DNA of 64,000 nucleotides from Breviolum minutum Mf 1.05b.01 (GCA_000507305.1 DF239215.1:403291-467290); one strand, 5' to 3'; numbered from the stretch's first letter, positions 13,307-26,479 are shown. A program made the numbers and translations. The notes: generated from the sequence alone by a model not told the origin.

Positions 13307-13346
13307 CTGTCTGTTCGGCCACTTCCATTGCACAAATCAGCTTCTC
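13307..13346 (-). CDS. Short exon of an unidentified gene
   Basis: 40 nt between CACAG| and ACAG|GTGAGG, reading EKLICAMEVAEQT. Two further AG-bounded open pieces lie just downstream (13,280-13,200). Not recognised. Confidence 0.45.
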
Positions 13347-13689
13347 CTGTGAAACTGAAGGGTCTGCGCAACATGTTGGTTCTGAAAATCTCTCAAAATT
13401 GACCACCTACTAGCTGGCACACTTTAAGACTTTTAGCTGATATCATTGCAGCACATCTTGTTTCTTGATATCTGATCTGAGTGAATGCCTGATGGGATTC
13501 ATATTCAAAGTTCAATCCTTGTCCGATGTGGTTAATAGAGGGACTTACTATGTGGGACATTCACTGGTGGAGATGTTTGTTTTTGTGAACCATTCATGCA
13601 AAGAACACATCACAAAGCACCGCTCTTCCAAATCATGGTGGATTGAATATTGGCTATTCTATTCTGATTTTCTGTTCCCGCGTCAACTG

Positions 13690-13822
13690 CCAAAGAACGG
13701 ATCTTCTCGAACAGTGGAACCTCCCTTGGACTATCAATGTCTTCAACTATGTCCGGAAACAGGTCCGGCAGTTTGAAAGGACCGTTATCTCGTTCCAGAA
13801 CACCAGGAAAGTGCAAATACAT
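13690..13822 (-). CDS. Coding block of an unidentified gene (approximate ends)
   Basis: Open minus-strand frame with GPFKLPDLFPDIVEDIDSP and EVPLFEKIRSLA. A donor GGCA|GTTGAC follows. The acidic, proline-containing composition is unlike the surrounding AT-rich DNA. Not recognised. Confidence 0.55.
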
Positions 13823-14502
13823 CCGCAGCCATGTAGTAGATTTGATACTGAAACGTGTGCATACTGACTATACAGCAAATCAGATGCTAACAATCGCATA
13901 CATTGTCAGCATATGTTGTCATCAATTCATTATTGCTATGGGAAAGTGACAATTGTCATGTTAATAGTCTTGAGAAAATGGATCATCAAACAAACGCCTT
14001 CATCTCCAACCATCTGGAAATTGATCACACTACCTATTGATGTCACCTTGGCGCGAGTGAGCTCTTCCACTTCCTGGTGCACCGCGGATCAGTAGTTCGT
14101 GGCTTCTTTTCTATGTGAGTGGTGAACCGCAGAAATAACTATACTGTATACAAAAACACCTAAACAAACATCACCAGTATCACATCCTCCTAGTATAATA
14201 CATTCTACCATCATCGTCATCATCACCATCACCGTCGTCGTACCCATCGGAGGGTTTATTGTTGATCCTCTCAAAGCCTTACATGTTAGATGTCACGGGT
14301 CGGAACCGTGAAAGGCAAGTAATGTCATACTCATGTAACTGAGCGTTGCTGCATCTTACCATCTTACTCTTTGGCTGAATTTGTTGCCCCTCTGAGTCTG
14401 CTTGCGTAAGTCTGTTTTAGCAAGTCTATCAAGTTGGCCAACCCAAACGAATGATCTACAACTTTGACCTAACAAAACACTATAGGGCCTCCAGTTGCAA
14501 AC

Positions 14503-14652
14503 CAGGTGCACAAGCCCAAAATGGACAAGGCGTTTGTGTTGGGGTGGCCATGGCAACTCCCCCTGCTCTCCTTGGCCATTTTCTGGAAATAGAACCAAGT
14601 CTTGCTCCTCAGCCACCAGTGCTACCATGCCAGACTCTTTGCTGCACACATC
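14503..14652 (-). CDS. Exon of an unidentified gene
   Basis: Exactly 50 codons in phase 0, between GAAG| and CACCTG|GTTTGC. Contains GMVALVAEEQDLVLFPENG and ELPWPPQHKRLVHFG. One of the clearest exons of the left half. Not recognised. Confidence 0.65.
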
Positions 14653-15524
14653 CTTCATGGAGGTTAGTAAGTTGGGTGAATGACTTGTAAACAGCCACTG
14701 GACGTCGCTTAGAAGTACACCAAACATCTTGAGAATTGCACGTGTTAGTGTTCACCACGGCCCAACCAAGAATAACTTACCGTCCCCGAAAATTCAATTG
14801 AAACAAGTAAATGACCTCCGGGGAGAATTGATTACTTGAGCCCATCAGCATATATTTCCCATGTTAAATCTCCAGAGGTGTGGATCTTTATATTCTTTTA
14901 AAACTACCCTGACAGTCTTGCTGTCCGGTTGTTTGTGCTGAAAATCAGCTCCACATCCCTCCAATCAGCTCTATATCATCTATCAGCCCCTGACGAGGTG
15001 TCATCATCTTCAAAACCTCTGAGCAGTGCCTCGACGAAAACGTTGGTGGATCTTCATCAAAACAAGTGGTGATTGAAAATTTAGGTAACCTTTAAAAAAA
15101 GGGAATTGATGGATTGCTGATAATTGGGTAAAATCCCCCCAAAGAGTTATACCAATTATTAGGTCCCCCTATCACATGAGGATGGGATTGGCACCTCACA
15201 AAATCGGCTTAGATCATGACGAGATTGGATTCTGAGGGTTAAAGAATTGGCCTGAGGGCATCCACATCACACTTAGCCCAAGCTATAGGATCAACCCCGC
15301 AAACTGAATTTCTGAAGGCAGCTGATGATTCATAATCAGCGACTCTAGCGGCGAGCCTGATTGATTATAATTCTTCAGATCCGACATAGATATTATAGTT
15401 GTGAATCACACAGTACATATGCAACAAAAAACTATGATATAATAACTATCAACCAAGTCATTCCAACACAAGATCCCCAGACATTTGTATAATCCAATAT
15501 TGCTTGCAACAATTGTTTTTAAAA

Positions 15525-15620
15525 CATGCATATAAAATCTTCCACCAAACAGCCAACGACATTTCGGCCTCTGCGCTAACGGCTGGAGGTGATGGCATCT
15601 GGCATCGGAACCCGTGAATG
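15525..15620 (-). CDS. Coding block of an unidentified gene (approximate ends)
   Basis: Minus-strand frame reading MPSPPAVSAEAEMSLAVWW, then KILYA. Ends uncertain. Not recognised. Confidence 0.4.
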
Positions 15621-16163
15621 AATCGATTGGATTCCTGGTCATGCATTCTATCAATCCTCAGAAATCCAAAAACCTGGTGTCAATTTTTGGCACCAGAAGA
15701 ATTGGGGAGCAATTGGTAAGTCCTTTCCTTTTTGAGTGGTTCACAGTGATTTTGAGTCATGTTTTGTTTTTGTGTGATGGATCATTTCCCAGGATTCCAA
15801 TCAGAGTCAGAATGAGTGATTTTCAACAATAAAGGGATCTGTGATTTAAGCTTTATTCTCCATTGTTGCTGGTGATGGGGAGCACGGCCACAGGAATAAA
15901 CAGCAAATTTTGGGATGGTCATTTGAGGAACCACATGATAATAAAGTGCCCTCAATTTCTTGGTTACCTGGCCTTTTGGAAGAAACATGTGTGTAGTTTG
16001 CTGGTAAATGAGATTCAGGGCGTCCAAACTCCATCAATATTATGGTACCAAAACAAACTAAACTACTAAGGTCGGCTGCCACAAAAAACATCACCTACCT
16101 TTTTAGTTGACGATGCAATCCGATACATTTGTGTCCACGATCAACCATGGTGTTCTACAAAAC

Positions 16164-16248
16164 CCGTGTGAAGCATCACGTTCCACTGTGCCAAATTCCG
16201 ATCCCTGTCCACCGGTGCCTTGTCAACACCTGCGACGCACGGCTTCTC
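16164..16248 (-). CDS. Exon of an unidentified gene
   Basis: Reads KPCVAGVDKAPVDRDRNLA, then QWNVMLHT, ending at CACACGG|GTTTTG. It lies opposite a 166-codon plus-strand open frame that I judge to be chance. Not recognised. Confidence 0.5.
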
Positions 16249-16299
16249 AAGAAACATATGTAGGTCGTGCAGCAGAGATATATAAATCAAACTCGGCAT

Positions 16300-18080
16300 T
16301 GCCTGATTTGTTGAGCTTCACTTCCATCCAAATCACTGCCATCAAAGTCCATTCGATTTCACCAAAATATAGTGTCTTTGCATCAACAAATTTGATGAAA
16401 TTTGTATCTATGCCTGATATGTTCATGAACAGACTGTTTCGGGGTCACTTTCAGCAAAACGAAATCGAGATTGTGATTCAAGGTTACCCTAATTCTATGA
16501 CGTGCACCCTGGGAAGTGCAAGTCCAACCCAGTGCCCACGGCAGGCACCTTCCATAGACCTTAGACTTGAAATAAATCTATCGATTCACAACAACTCGAG
16601 ATTGTGATTTTGCCATTTGGCAGTTCAAGTATCTGCTGCATTAGCAAAATGTCTTGACAAAATGGTGGATACTTTGTTTCAATGTGTCAACTATTTCCCA
16701 GTGTAAAGTGAATCAAGCGACAGATCTAAATGTTCTCAATTGCATGGGTTTCTTGTGGCACCATATTATGTTTTCCATCCCCAAAGTCACCAACTTTCCA
16801 ACTCAAGCTTCCCCACAAGAGTCGAGGCCATCCTACATCCGATTGACTCAGGTGTCAAATGCTAGCATCTCAAGCTGAATAAAAACGATTTGACACCTTC
16901 AAATAAGCTTCAAAAATGGCGCTGAACATGATATGAAAATGGAATCATGGTCAAATCATAAACTTCACTCTTGGGATAGGTCAATCAACTTCTGTTCTCA
17001 ATATATCGCCGCTTGATCACTCGATAAAAGGAAATGTCCTGGGGCCATGCATTGCCAATACTGATTGCCTTCCTGAAGTTATCATACCTAACCTCAAACA
17101 GCAGACCATCTTGAACTCCCCTTATACACTTTAACAATATTGATTCACCCATGGCTTACATTGACATATCATCTACAAACAGCATCTTTTCACATATTCC
17201 TATAGCCTTTCCAACGGAGCCAAAGAATGGCCTGTAGGGTCTAAGGCGGACAGTTCTTCGCCTGTGCAATGGACGACCAGTGGGTTGGACAAGGGAAGAA
17301 CCCATCATGCAAAATCAAGGTGTTGCCATTCTGCAGTAGAAGGCTTAGAGCCCCGGAGAGGAGAGGCATTACATTGAAAAAATCACGTGTACTGACAAAA
17401 AAATGTCAATAGATCTTCATATTTTTGTGTGTGTGTGTGTTTTCCAAGAACAAGTTTCAAGGATACTTCACCACCAAAGTGAATCAGAAACTTCAAACTT
17501 GTGACCTTCAATAGTCAAAAGTTTCTTTGGTTTTTGGGTTTGGAAAGTTAGATAAATCTCAACCCATGATCCGTTCTCCGTTCCCACTGAGTAAACCCCA
17601 ACGTAAGGCCCAGTTTTCCGCACGTAGCCGATGAACCTGCCAAGTGCAGAGCTTCATTTTGGTGGAAAATCATTAACAATTCATCTCAACACAGTGTACG
17701 TCTTTCATTATATGATACTAATATGAGGTAATTCAATAATTCAATAATATGTATCTGTGATACATTATCTACGTACATTTGAAAAATGATAGACTATACA
17801 AATGTATCACCTTGTCATCCGTTCTCACCTTTTATCATCTCTCAACAAACACATCCGATAAACATGACCCACTCAAGTCGATGCCAAACAAACAATGAAT
17901 CACGCCTCTGGATGATCTTCCAACTGCCTGAAATCGCGGATGCACTTTCCCTTGATCGCATGTAGCTGATGGATACTTCAAACATCGAAAGTCTAAGCAT
18001 CAAACATTTTGACAATGGATGATGTGCGAGAGTGTGGGAAAAATGTTCAATCCAGCATGACTAAATCATAACAATTAGAA
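16300..18080. other. No firm gene; intron or intergenic
   Basis: A weak minus-strand open piece at 16,560-16,500 and a (GT)n run at 17,430-17,441. Nothing else stands out. Confidence 0.5.
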
Positions 18081-18089
18081 ATTTGCCCA

Positions 18090-18249
18090 GGTAATATCCT
18101 TTATCACGACGATCTCCTCCTGCAGCATTGCACAGCATTTCACCCACTATGCAGTAAGTGTTGACTGGTTGACCCTGTGACCAACAGATAACCTGGAAGA
18201 TCATCAAGCTGTGTGTCTCCACTGTCCCATCATCATTTTCAAGAAACAC
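18090..18249 (-). CDS. Coding block of an unidentified gene (3' end approximate)
   Basis: Entered at TTTGTAG|GTG and open for more than 50 codons: VFLENDDGTVETHSLMIF, then QGQPVNTYCIVGEMLCNAA. A GC donor (CTGG|GCAAAT) is possible. Not recognised. Confidence 0.55.
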
Positions 18250-18383
18250 CTACAAATCATACATGAGTAAGCATGTAATTCAATATAAGAACATAAAGTT
18301 GTAAATGGATGTGCAAAAATGTAAATTGTATCATCTATTATCATTTTCAAAAACATATTTGAAGAAAAAACTAAGAACATCGA

Positions 18384-18515
18384 ATGGGCCTCCGTAGAAG
18401 TCGATTCTCCTCCCGAATGAAGGCCACCTCATCACCAGAGATGTCCTGGGGGCATCCAAACAACAGCAAGAGCTGTTGAAGCCACCCAAAATCTCTGGAT
18501 GAATCCTGTATTGCT
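18384..18515 (-). CDS. Coding block of an unidentified gene (approximate ends)
   Basis: Reads DSSRDFGWLQQLLLLFG, then CPQDISGDEVAFIREENRLL. A leucine-rich amphipathic start followed by an acidic stretch. An acceptor AATACAG| precedes it. Not recognised. Confidence 0.55.
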
Positions 18516-18519
18516 TGGT

Positions 18520-20300
18520 AACATGGAAGGGAAGTTGAGAGTCAAAAATGATTCTTGGATTTTCTATTGGAATCTTTCTTCATGTAACACTTGACTTGCG
18601 AATTGTGTTAATTTTGGGGCGTATATAGTATATATATATATATTTATATAGATAGGTTTTTGGGGGGATCCACAGTCCACACCTCGTTCTCTTCTTGAAG
18701 TGGTGGCCTAAGTATCAGTGAGGTTTTTTTGGGCCAAAAACGACTGTGAGACTTAGAAAATAGAAGAAATCAGCTGGAAAAAGCAACCGAAATCAGCTGT
18801 TCCCATCAGTAGGAAGTTGTTTGGAAAGTGGTTGACACGATTTGTTTGAGACTCACTGACTCACTTTCTGAGTGACTTGTTTGCACCGTTGCTAATTTTG
18901 GAGGTGATCCATGGATTTGGAACGGTTGGAGTCATTAGTGACCACTATTGATCAAACAGCTCTGGATGATGTTTGAAAGTATACACAACCTAAATTGACA
19001 TCATGTGTACATGACTCTATGTATGCACTTATCCAATACAATTGTTGGTATGCGTACATATATGTGCAACAAACTGCAAAACTACAAACAATTTTGAAGT
19101 GGTCCATGAGGAATAGCTGGAGGGGTAATTACTCTGAATGTGTTCAGTTGAACATCACAAAAGAAAAGAAATGCATCCGACAATGGGAACTGATCAGACT
19201 GGTTCATTGCAAAGAAACCAACAGAATCCCACATTTCTTTGATGCTCTGCGGTGAGGCAAAGTTCTTGAAGACATTCCTGTGGTGCTGTGACCGTGGACA
19301 AATACAGCTCCGGTGAATTCGTCAGGCAAATCCAGGTGCTCCGCTGAAGGATGCTGAAAAACTACCTATAAGATCATCCGGTGCAAGGTCTGGAATGGGA
19401 CATTGTGACAGTGTACTTGTTTGATCCATGAAGTATCTAAACGGACTTCAAACATATTGCAACATCACCATTCATCAAGCTTGTATGGAATCAAAGCAAC
19501 AGTCATTGCGGAGAGACCCACTTGGACCATGTACTAAAGGGATCTAAAGGTGTCATATTAGACACCACATAACGAGATGTACTCCGCCCGATATGCTTAT
19601 AAGGAGTCGATGAGATACTGAGAGCTGGACTTCGCAGTGGCCAAAGTTCAGAGTCGCAACTTGAAGGTTTCACAGCTCAATTTTCTGTCTAACAACATGT
19701 TGGTTTCAGGCAACATGAGGCACAACGTTCAAACCCGTGTGAAATTACTGATTGGTTCATAGGGATCCTGGATCCTTATCATAGCTTCTGACAATCCCTC
19801 TATAACTGGGTAGTATAATCCCCTGTATACAGCAAATCACCAGGGTTTTTGCTCACTGCTCATATGTACCTGTAGTTTCTCTATTCATGATTTATGGGCT
19901 TGCTTTTAAGATATGTTATGTACATATTATATACAGTATACATATATTTCATTTATCCATAAGACAATGCTATGATCATCTACGATTTTAGAAGATTCTG
20001 CAACTTCAGCTTGTTTGGTCGCTATACAGCTGTTCCACCTTCACATCATCTCTGTCTGACATCCATTGCCACTGCGACTGTCTGGTGAGCAGGTGAGCAG
20101 GTTCTCAAAGAACTGCTCACTTCAGCCATGGTGAGTAAAACCCGTATAGAGGTTCCATTCTTTCAACTTGCGCCCATTTAAGCATTTTCAATCAATGACT
20201 TTTGTAACTCACAATTCTCTGAAATAAAGGCACCCCTGACCATTTGTTCAAACTTCTCATGATCTATCTGAATCATCAACCATTGAAGCTTCCTCACCTT
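18520..20300. other. No firm gene; intron or intergenic
   Basis: Holds a (TA)n tract at 18,630-18,655 and a plus-strand open frame at 18,995-19,255 with no splice support. Confidence 0.5.
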
Positions 20301-20308
20301 AAGCTCAC

Positions 20309-20423
20309 TGATGCCAAATGCCCTGCTTGCGGGACCAGCCAACCCCTTCGCTCAGTTCTTGTGCAAACTCCAAAGACGCTTTGGCACCATCACAAGCCAA
20401 GTCGGCCCCAGGAATGTCGGATC
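20309..20423 (-). CDS. Exon of an unidentified gene
   Basis: 115 nt between TTTTTAG| and GCATCA|GTGAGC, two bases over at each end. Reads SDIPGADLACDGAKASLE, then FAQELSEGVGWSRKQGIW. Strong splice signals. Not recognised. Confidence 0.6.
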
Positions 20424-21279
20424 CTAAAAACGGATCAAATTTCCAGGAAAAATCAAGGCAAAAGGAACAAGGCTTCTTAGTACCGGAAAGCTGTTGCTTG
20501 AAGAAATCCGGATGAAACCCTCGTTTAAAATGGGAAATGGGATATCATATGTTACATTACAAATTTATTTACAGATTATCGGATTAACCAAAAAAATCTG
20601 AATCCAATCCCCTCAGGATTCAATTGACATCATTCAACGGTCTTCAAAAAAACACTCCAGGGCCAGGGCCCAGGGTGCCATATTTCCCATGTTTTTTAGA
20701 TCCATTTGTCACCCCATCCATCTCACAGGGGCTCATCTTTTGGAGTTCTCCCTGATCTTAGATTTTTTCTGCAAGTTTTTGTTTGGTGGCATGACATCTT
20801 TAAAAATTGAACCAAATCATTTCTTGTGTTTTAAGTTTAATCTAAATGTCAACCATGATTTTGGGGTGTCACAAAATTCAATGCCTGTGGTTACATCACC
20901 CGTGCTTCCAATGTATACCTTTCGAGGACATGTTTGAACTCTAAAAACATGCCCGAAAGCACCAGTCATACCAGTAAATGCCTGGAGATGGAAGTTGCCA
21001 GTAAACTTCAACACCATCCACACCACTGTACATGTAGCATCATATTCCCGTGACACCAAGACTTTTGATGACCAAGATTCCAGTATCAATGATAGCAAGT
21101 ACGGGGAAACAACATGTTTGACGACGTGCATGTCAATAAAGCACATAACTATACACGAAACAACATTTGAAAGTAATTCTAATTCGCTAAAGTAATATCT
21201 GTCTATTGAAACAATGTAATAATGATTTTAGAATCCGCACCTAAATGACGTTTGTCTTCGATATTTGGACTACTTAAAC

Positions 21280-21350
21280 ATCTTCCATTTTGCAGCCAGG
21301 CATCGGATGAATGTGCCCACCATGACTTTGGTGTTGCGCGCCCTACGAAC
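21280..21350 (-). CDS. Short coding block (approximate)
   Basis: After GTTCGTAG| the minus strand reads GARNTKVMVGTFIRCLAAKW. Not recognised; ends uncertain. Confidence 0.35.
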
Positions 21351-21528
21351 CTGTCATCCCATGGGCCCCCCAGGTTGGTTGTTGCCCCTCCACCCCTGTA
21401 GCCAAGTGGCAATGGCACAATTAAATGTGTGGGAACCAAAATGAATGATCCATCTATCAGAAAAACACACACATCCATATGACCCACCCAAAGAAGAAGC
21501 TACACTAACTGCCCTAACCTGTTGTATC

Positions 21529-21710
21529 TTCAATCGTTTTCTCGGATGTTTCCCCAACGACATGTAGCCCAAACGGTTCTTTCCAAGGATCTGAGAGTTG
21601 ACGAATGTATTCCAACATGGTGACCAACATGATGCCATCCTTGCCCCTCATCAACTGCTGTGCATAGCCTCTGAGCTTCACTTCCGGTGACACATCAGTC
21701 GTCACATCAA
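21529..21710 (-). CDS. Coding block of an unidentified gene (5' end approximate)
   Basis: About 60 codons ending at ACAACAG|GTTAGG. Contains SPEVKLRGYAQQLMRGKDG, IMLVTMLEYIRQLSDPW and FGLHVVGETSEKTIEDT. No good acceptor is visible at the 5' side. Not recognised. Confidence 0.6.
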
Positions 21711-22539
21711 TTGGAAGAGGTAAAAAAATCATGGGCTGTTTAACGACCCATCAACAGGGACAATGGATAAACTAACCAAACTAACTAATCGGTCATAAGC
21801 TGTGTTAGTTGGCAATTGCTGCAAACACTCCGGGAAAACTTCAGCTGGGATGTTTTTTATTGATTTTCCACATCTTATCATATAAGCCAATTGTGTTCAA
21901 AATTAAAAAACGGGATAACAAGTATAGCATAACATAGCAAAGAATGAATATAAACAAATTAAACCGGGCCTACCCTAGCTCCATCATTAGCACTTCTGGA
22001 GGAATCAGACACATCTTAGATGAACCACGGCAGCTTATTCGTTGCAACAGCACAAGGACCTCAGTTCAAAGGAAGAAACAATACATTCGTAGTTACACAC
22101 ATCTGTGAAAGATAAAACTTTACAGCTGTGCCTTGCCAATCATACAGCCTTTGTAAATGCCACACCCTACTTTTACATACTGTACCTCTTTATATTTATA
22201 TAGTTATATAGTGTCTATATAACATCTATTACGATTACGGTTTTCTGTTGAACCTCTACCTCTCCAAACCAAAAAAATGGCCCTTTTTTGGTCCAAAGGA
22301 ACTCTCTTCAGCGTGTGCCGATTTGATGAAGGTATAGATGTTGTAGCCCTGTAGAGAAAAAGCCAAGTCTTCACCGTTTGACAAAATCAACCACCAAAAA
22401 TTGATTTATTTTTTTTTGCATTTCTGTGCCCCAAGAAATATTTGTACTCGGGATTTTGGATCCATCCAGTTTATATGATAATAAGCTTCAACCTTCACAT
22501 GTTCCGATTTTTGTTTGGTACATAGTTGATTTCCCTGTT

Positions 22540-22691
22540 TGGGGGAGATGTGTATGGTGGCTTTTTTCCCAAGGAACCGCAACGGTGATGGGCTGACCCG
22601 GGTCGTAGTTCACCGTCTGATAGTTGTCCTTGCCCTTCACCTGAGATGGTTGGTAGAGAACTGCTTGGTGGTTGAACCAACCCCTTCGCAA
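22540..22691 (-). CDS. Coding block of an unidentified gene (approximate ends)
   Basis: Reads NHQAVLYQPSQVKGKDNYQ and VNYDPGQPITVAVPWEKS after an acceptor CACCAAG|. Not recognised. Confidence 0.5.
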
Positions 22692-22875
22692 AAATATGAG
22701 TCAAAATGGGTTCATCTTCCCATTTTGATCGGGGTGAAAATAAAAGATATTTGAAACCACCACCTAGATAATTATTAGATGTGGCTTTAAGTATGTTCAA
22801 ATACATATTCCTTTAGCCTGTAGCTGTGATGAATAGCCTGTAGCTGTGATGAACGTAGGTTTCTTAACAGCTCAC

Positions 22876-22985
22876 CCATTAACCTGAAGATTTCATGATC
22901 GTGCCGTGAGAGCACTTGACTACCACACACCTCTTTGTCATGCTGGGAATCCTCCGTGCCCCAAAAATATGCAGCAACCACAACA
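22876..22985 (-). CDS. Exon of an unidentified gene (5' end approximate)
   Basis: Reads GTEDSQHDKEVCGSQVLS, then RHDHEIFRL, leaving at AATGG|GTGAGC. Not recognised. Confidence 0.5.
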
Positions 22986-23849
22986 TCTAACATCCACACC
23001 CACAACCACAACAATCACATATTATTCTCGCAGAGAATCCTATTTTGCCCTGTTATTTCTTGTGTTCCTTCACCTAATCCTCCATTCCATCCCGAGGTCC
23101 GGACTTTGGGTGGCCAAACATTCAACAAGGCGCCCATTTCAGATTTCCTCAGAGCGTGGATTTTTATGTCAAAGGACCACTGTGAACCGCTCGAATCTCA
23201 AGTTGCTGCATGTTTACACCATTGGAAATAGATGTTGAATTGTATTAAACTGCTTAACACATCTTACAACTCATGAATTCCCAAAGTGCCCTCTTTTTTC
23301 CGGATTTTAATATGTCCTCAAAATCAAACCTTGGTGTCTTCAGTCACGAGTTGGGAATGGTAAAGCTCCAGGCCAAAAGCTCAACCTTCTTCGGGAATGT
23401 CAAAGGTGGTGTCACTATTGATTGTCATCATCCAACTGGTAGGCGTTTGCAACTACCAAACAAACAAAGACACAACCACAAAAAGTACCAACACCGGCGT
23501 TTCACCTTTCCTAGTTGACATTGCGTGCGGTCAACAGGGACCCCATTGCACGACAACACCCGCAAGCTGTCCAGACCACAAAATTGGTGAAGTCGAAACC
23601 AAAGATCACATTTATCTAGATGCTTGGCAACCTTTATTACGTGCATCAAACTTCATGTAAAATATCAATGAGACATCAAACTGTTGAGGTCATCTGGTAA
23701 ATTTACCTCTTGCAAGTTGACATCCTTCAAAGTCTGACGGAAAGTTTCATTTGGCGGAAAGTTGCAATCATGCAACTACGGAAACTGGGAACATTAGAGT
23801 CCAGGATAACATAGGATAACTCACTACAGTTGCAGTATACCTATCAGTG

Positions 23850-24062
23850 GATGAATCTGTGACAGGTACAGCGAAAGTTGAGAATATCCAAGCAAAACTG
23901 CATCACCATAAGGGTGGGCTAAATCTGCGCCAAAACCTTGGAATTCCCTGCAAATGACGGCCACCAACTCAGCATCGACTGATCTCACCAAGTTTCGAGC
24001 TTTGATCGGCCCAATATCCCAAGTAGCCTTGGGCCAATCAACATAATCAACTGTTTCCACTT
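23850..24062 (-). CDS. Coding block of an unidentified gene (3' end approximate)
   Basis: Entered at GTTAG|, open for 70 codons: VETVDYVDWPKATWDIGP, RNLVRSVDAELVAVICREF and GFGADLAHPYGDAVLLGYS. A clear coding segment that I cannot assign. Confidence 0.6.
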
Positions 24063-24329
24063 CTAACTTTCAATCCCAAATTAAGCTTCCTGCCTTTCAT
24101 GTCATTCAATGCCTCGTTGATGAAGAAGGCTTCTTCAACCTGGTGCGGATGAGAATGGATGCCTATGTATCTGTTTTGCCTGTATGAAATGTGTAGCATG
24201 GAGATGCAAAAAAAGGGGGTAAAAGGTCAACTTCTCATCTGTCTTCTTTGATAGACATGTGCATAATTAAATACATATGATACGTATGACTCATATGACT
24301 AACACATGGAAACCTGGCAAAAAAAGATC

Positions 24330-24482
24330 GCGCAACAGGGGATGTCAAACTCACACTCACTATTATGGCTATGTACTTCCAAGCATATATCACTGACATA
24401 AACATTGGTTATCCTGGTCAAAGAGGAAACAGCCTTCCCCATGGGCCAGTTGAGAACCAACCATTCTGGATCTGTCTGCTGC
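24330..24482 (-). CDS. Coding block of an unidentified gene (approximate ends)
   Basis: Reads QTDPEWLVLNWPMGKAVSS, then ITNVYVSDICLEVHSHNSE. Follows exon 24,677-24,554 on the same strand. Not recognised. Confidence 0.5.
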
Positions 24483-24553
24483 AACCAAAAATATCAGGTC
24501 AATCAACAAAAATATGACAATGCCATTGGTGAAATGGTGCCACCATCAAGTAC

Positions 24554-24677
24554 CATGAGATCAATGGAATTGTTGTATCTCCAAATAAAACAGGTTTCTT
24601 TGGAAGGACAAGAAACGATGGGACCAATGGCCCTTGCAAAGTACCGCAAATGGCGGTCAAACTCTTCGTTGGCTGCC
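24554..24677 (-). CDS. Exon of an unidentified gene
   Basis: 124 nt between TCTGAG| and CTCATG|GTACTT, ending in phase 0. Reads AANEEFDRHLRYFARAIG, then CPSKETCFIWRYNNSIDL. Not recognised. Confidence 0.6.
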
Positions 24678-24965
24678 CTCAGATGTGCAGGTGTTGTTCA
24701 ACCTTGTGGGATCATGATTTTTTGACCTGGAACATACACAGAACTTGACCGATGCCTGTGATGACAGGGATTTCATGATGTAATATCAATTTGCAATCTT
24801 ACTGAAATACAATTCGACAATTGCTTCTGTCTGCATTTACAATGTTGCCTGAAAGAATGCTGAGTAAGAGTCTATACATGTGGGATTATACGGGTATATG
24901 ATGGTATATGTTATCAAATGTTAATAGCTTTGTATAGACTCAGCATATCCGCAGTTACATCCAAC

Positions 24966-25010
24966 CAAGGGACTCAGCATCCAGGTCCTTCATATATTCC
25001 TGGGGGCAGG
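24966..25010 (-). CDS. Short exon of an unidentified gene
   Basis: 45 nt between TTGAAAG| and CCCTTG|GTTGGA, reading CPQEYMKDLDAESL. Not recognised. Confidence 0.45.
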
Positions 25011-25884
25011 CTTTCAACAGGATGCACAAGAATGCCAGAGAAACGCAACATAGACCAGCACGGGGTGAAATGGTAAATGTTGGTTCAGAATGTAGGTGGT
25101 ACATGGTTAGTACATGTATAGTTTTACCCCCAAAGGTGAGCACAACATGGCATCGACGCCCGGAAACTTGTCTCCGGAAGTCCATCTGTAGCAAAAAAGT
25201 TGGTGACTATTTACACCAACAAAAACCTCGACCAAGTCTTTTAATTTCCTTATCTGGTCACAAGTTCTCAGCATAACTTGTTTTTGTTTTGTCTGATGAT
25301 CAGTTGTTGTGATAGCTGAAAGGCTGTAACAAATTGTAAGCCAAGACACAATGATTTGTCGGAAGATTCTCTGACGCTCCTGTTTCCAATGATTGACCTG
25401 AAAGGGAACAACGATGCCGTCAAATGGCTCACCTTTAGCTCAAAGTCAGCATCATCTTCAATTTGGGTGCTAGGGTTGGGTGAGTGCTTGTGAATCCTCG
25501 ATTTTTGGGTCCTGGGTCCGCTACGTCAGCTGCTAATGTGTTACTTCGTTTAGAGCCCGGGCCAATCATTCAAAGAGGATGACAAACATTACAGTAACCA
25601 TTGCAATAGCATGACTGTGCGCCAATTTTCGGTGTGTTGCATGTCACAGTAAATCTCAGTGAAGCTTTCCTGTCTTATCAATAAAGATACCTGCGCGGGA
25701 TTCTGAACTCCATTCAATGGTAGAAGTCAAAGATCATTGGATGCGGATATCGTAGATCTTTGTGATGTGAATGCGTGAAGCTCTACTCATGACAATCTCC
25801 AAAAATGCCCACTGATCTCTCCCATTCCATTTCTAAAAAATCATCCACCCCAAAGAAACCAACACCAGGCAAAAATCTCCACAC

Positions 25885-26110
25885 ACCAGGCCTTCTTGTA
25901 AGATGCATCCCCTTCAGGATGGAATTTCTTGTATTTGCTCTTAGAAGCCAATAAAGTCTTTGGAACTTCTACCAGGCCAATACGCTCCGGGTCGCTCATG
26001 AATTCCGAATATCTGCGCAGAAAGGAATCAACGGACCGGGTTTTGGGGTGGGATGTCTTGGGTTGTGAGGGTTCAAGATGGAAACCTGCAAATGCCCTGT
26101 TGACAATCAT
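25885..26110 (-). CDS. Coding block of an unidentified gene (approximate ends)
   Basis: About 75 codons: RAFAGFHLEPSQPKTSHP, then RSVDSFLRRYSEFMSDPER and GLVEVPKTLLASKSKYKKF. Charged and helical in appearance. Not recognised. Confidence 0.6.
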
Positions 26111-26417
26111 TCAGTTTCGCACATTCCAACGAAAACATGGTAACTATGTCCACCTGAGCAGTGAAGAAGTATGCTCGTCAACAGTTATTCTACTCAAATC
26201 TGTGGTTCAATCTTTGTTGTGTATATATATATATATATGTAGAATATGTAGAATATGTAGATATAGACATAAAACTTTACATCACTTCCTACATCCCTCT
26301 GATCCAAGAATTTTTGGTGTTCTCCAAGGCGCTTCTTAGGGTCAAGGCCTGCACTTTTACCTAAGTGGTGGAATGCCGAGGAAATCGGCAGGGTACTCTT
26401 CCTCCCATGCTCACATA

Positions 26418-26479
26418 GAAGTGGAAAATGGTACCCTGGAAGATGGGTGGATATCTCTCAATGAGCCATTTTCCACTTC
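26418..26479. repeat. 14-bp perfect inverted repeat
   Basis: GAAGTGGAAAATGG at 26,418-26,431 and its exact inverse at 26,466-26,479 are separated by 34 bases. It is inside an open plus-strand frame. It could form a hairpin in DNA or RNA. Confidence 0.7.

Noticed and set aside
16107-16607. 166-codon plus-strand open frame
   Set aside because: Opposes a better minus-strand exon (16,248-16,164), has no conserved-looking block, and every firm gene is on the minus strand.
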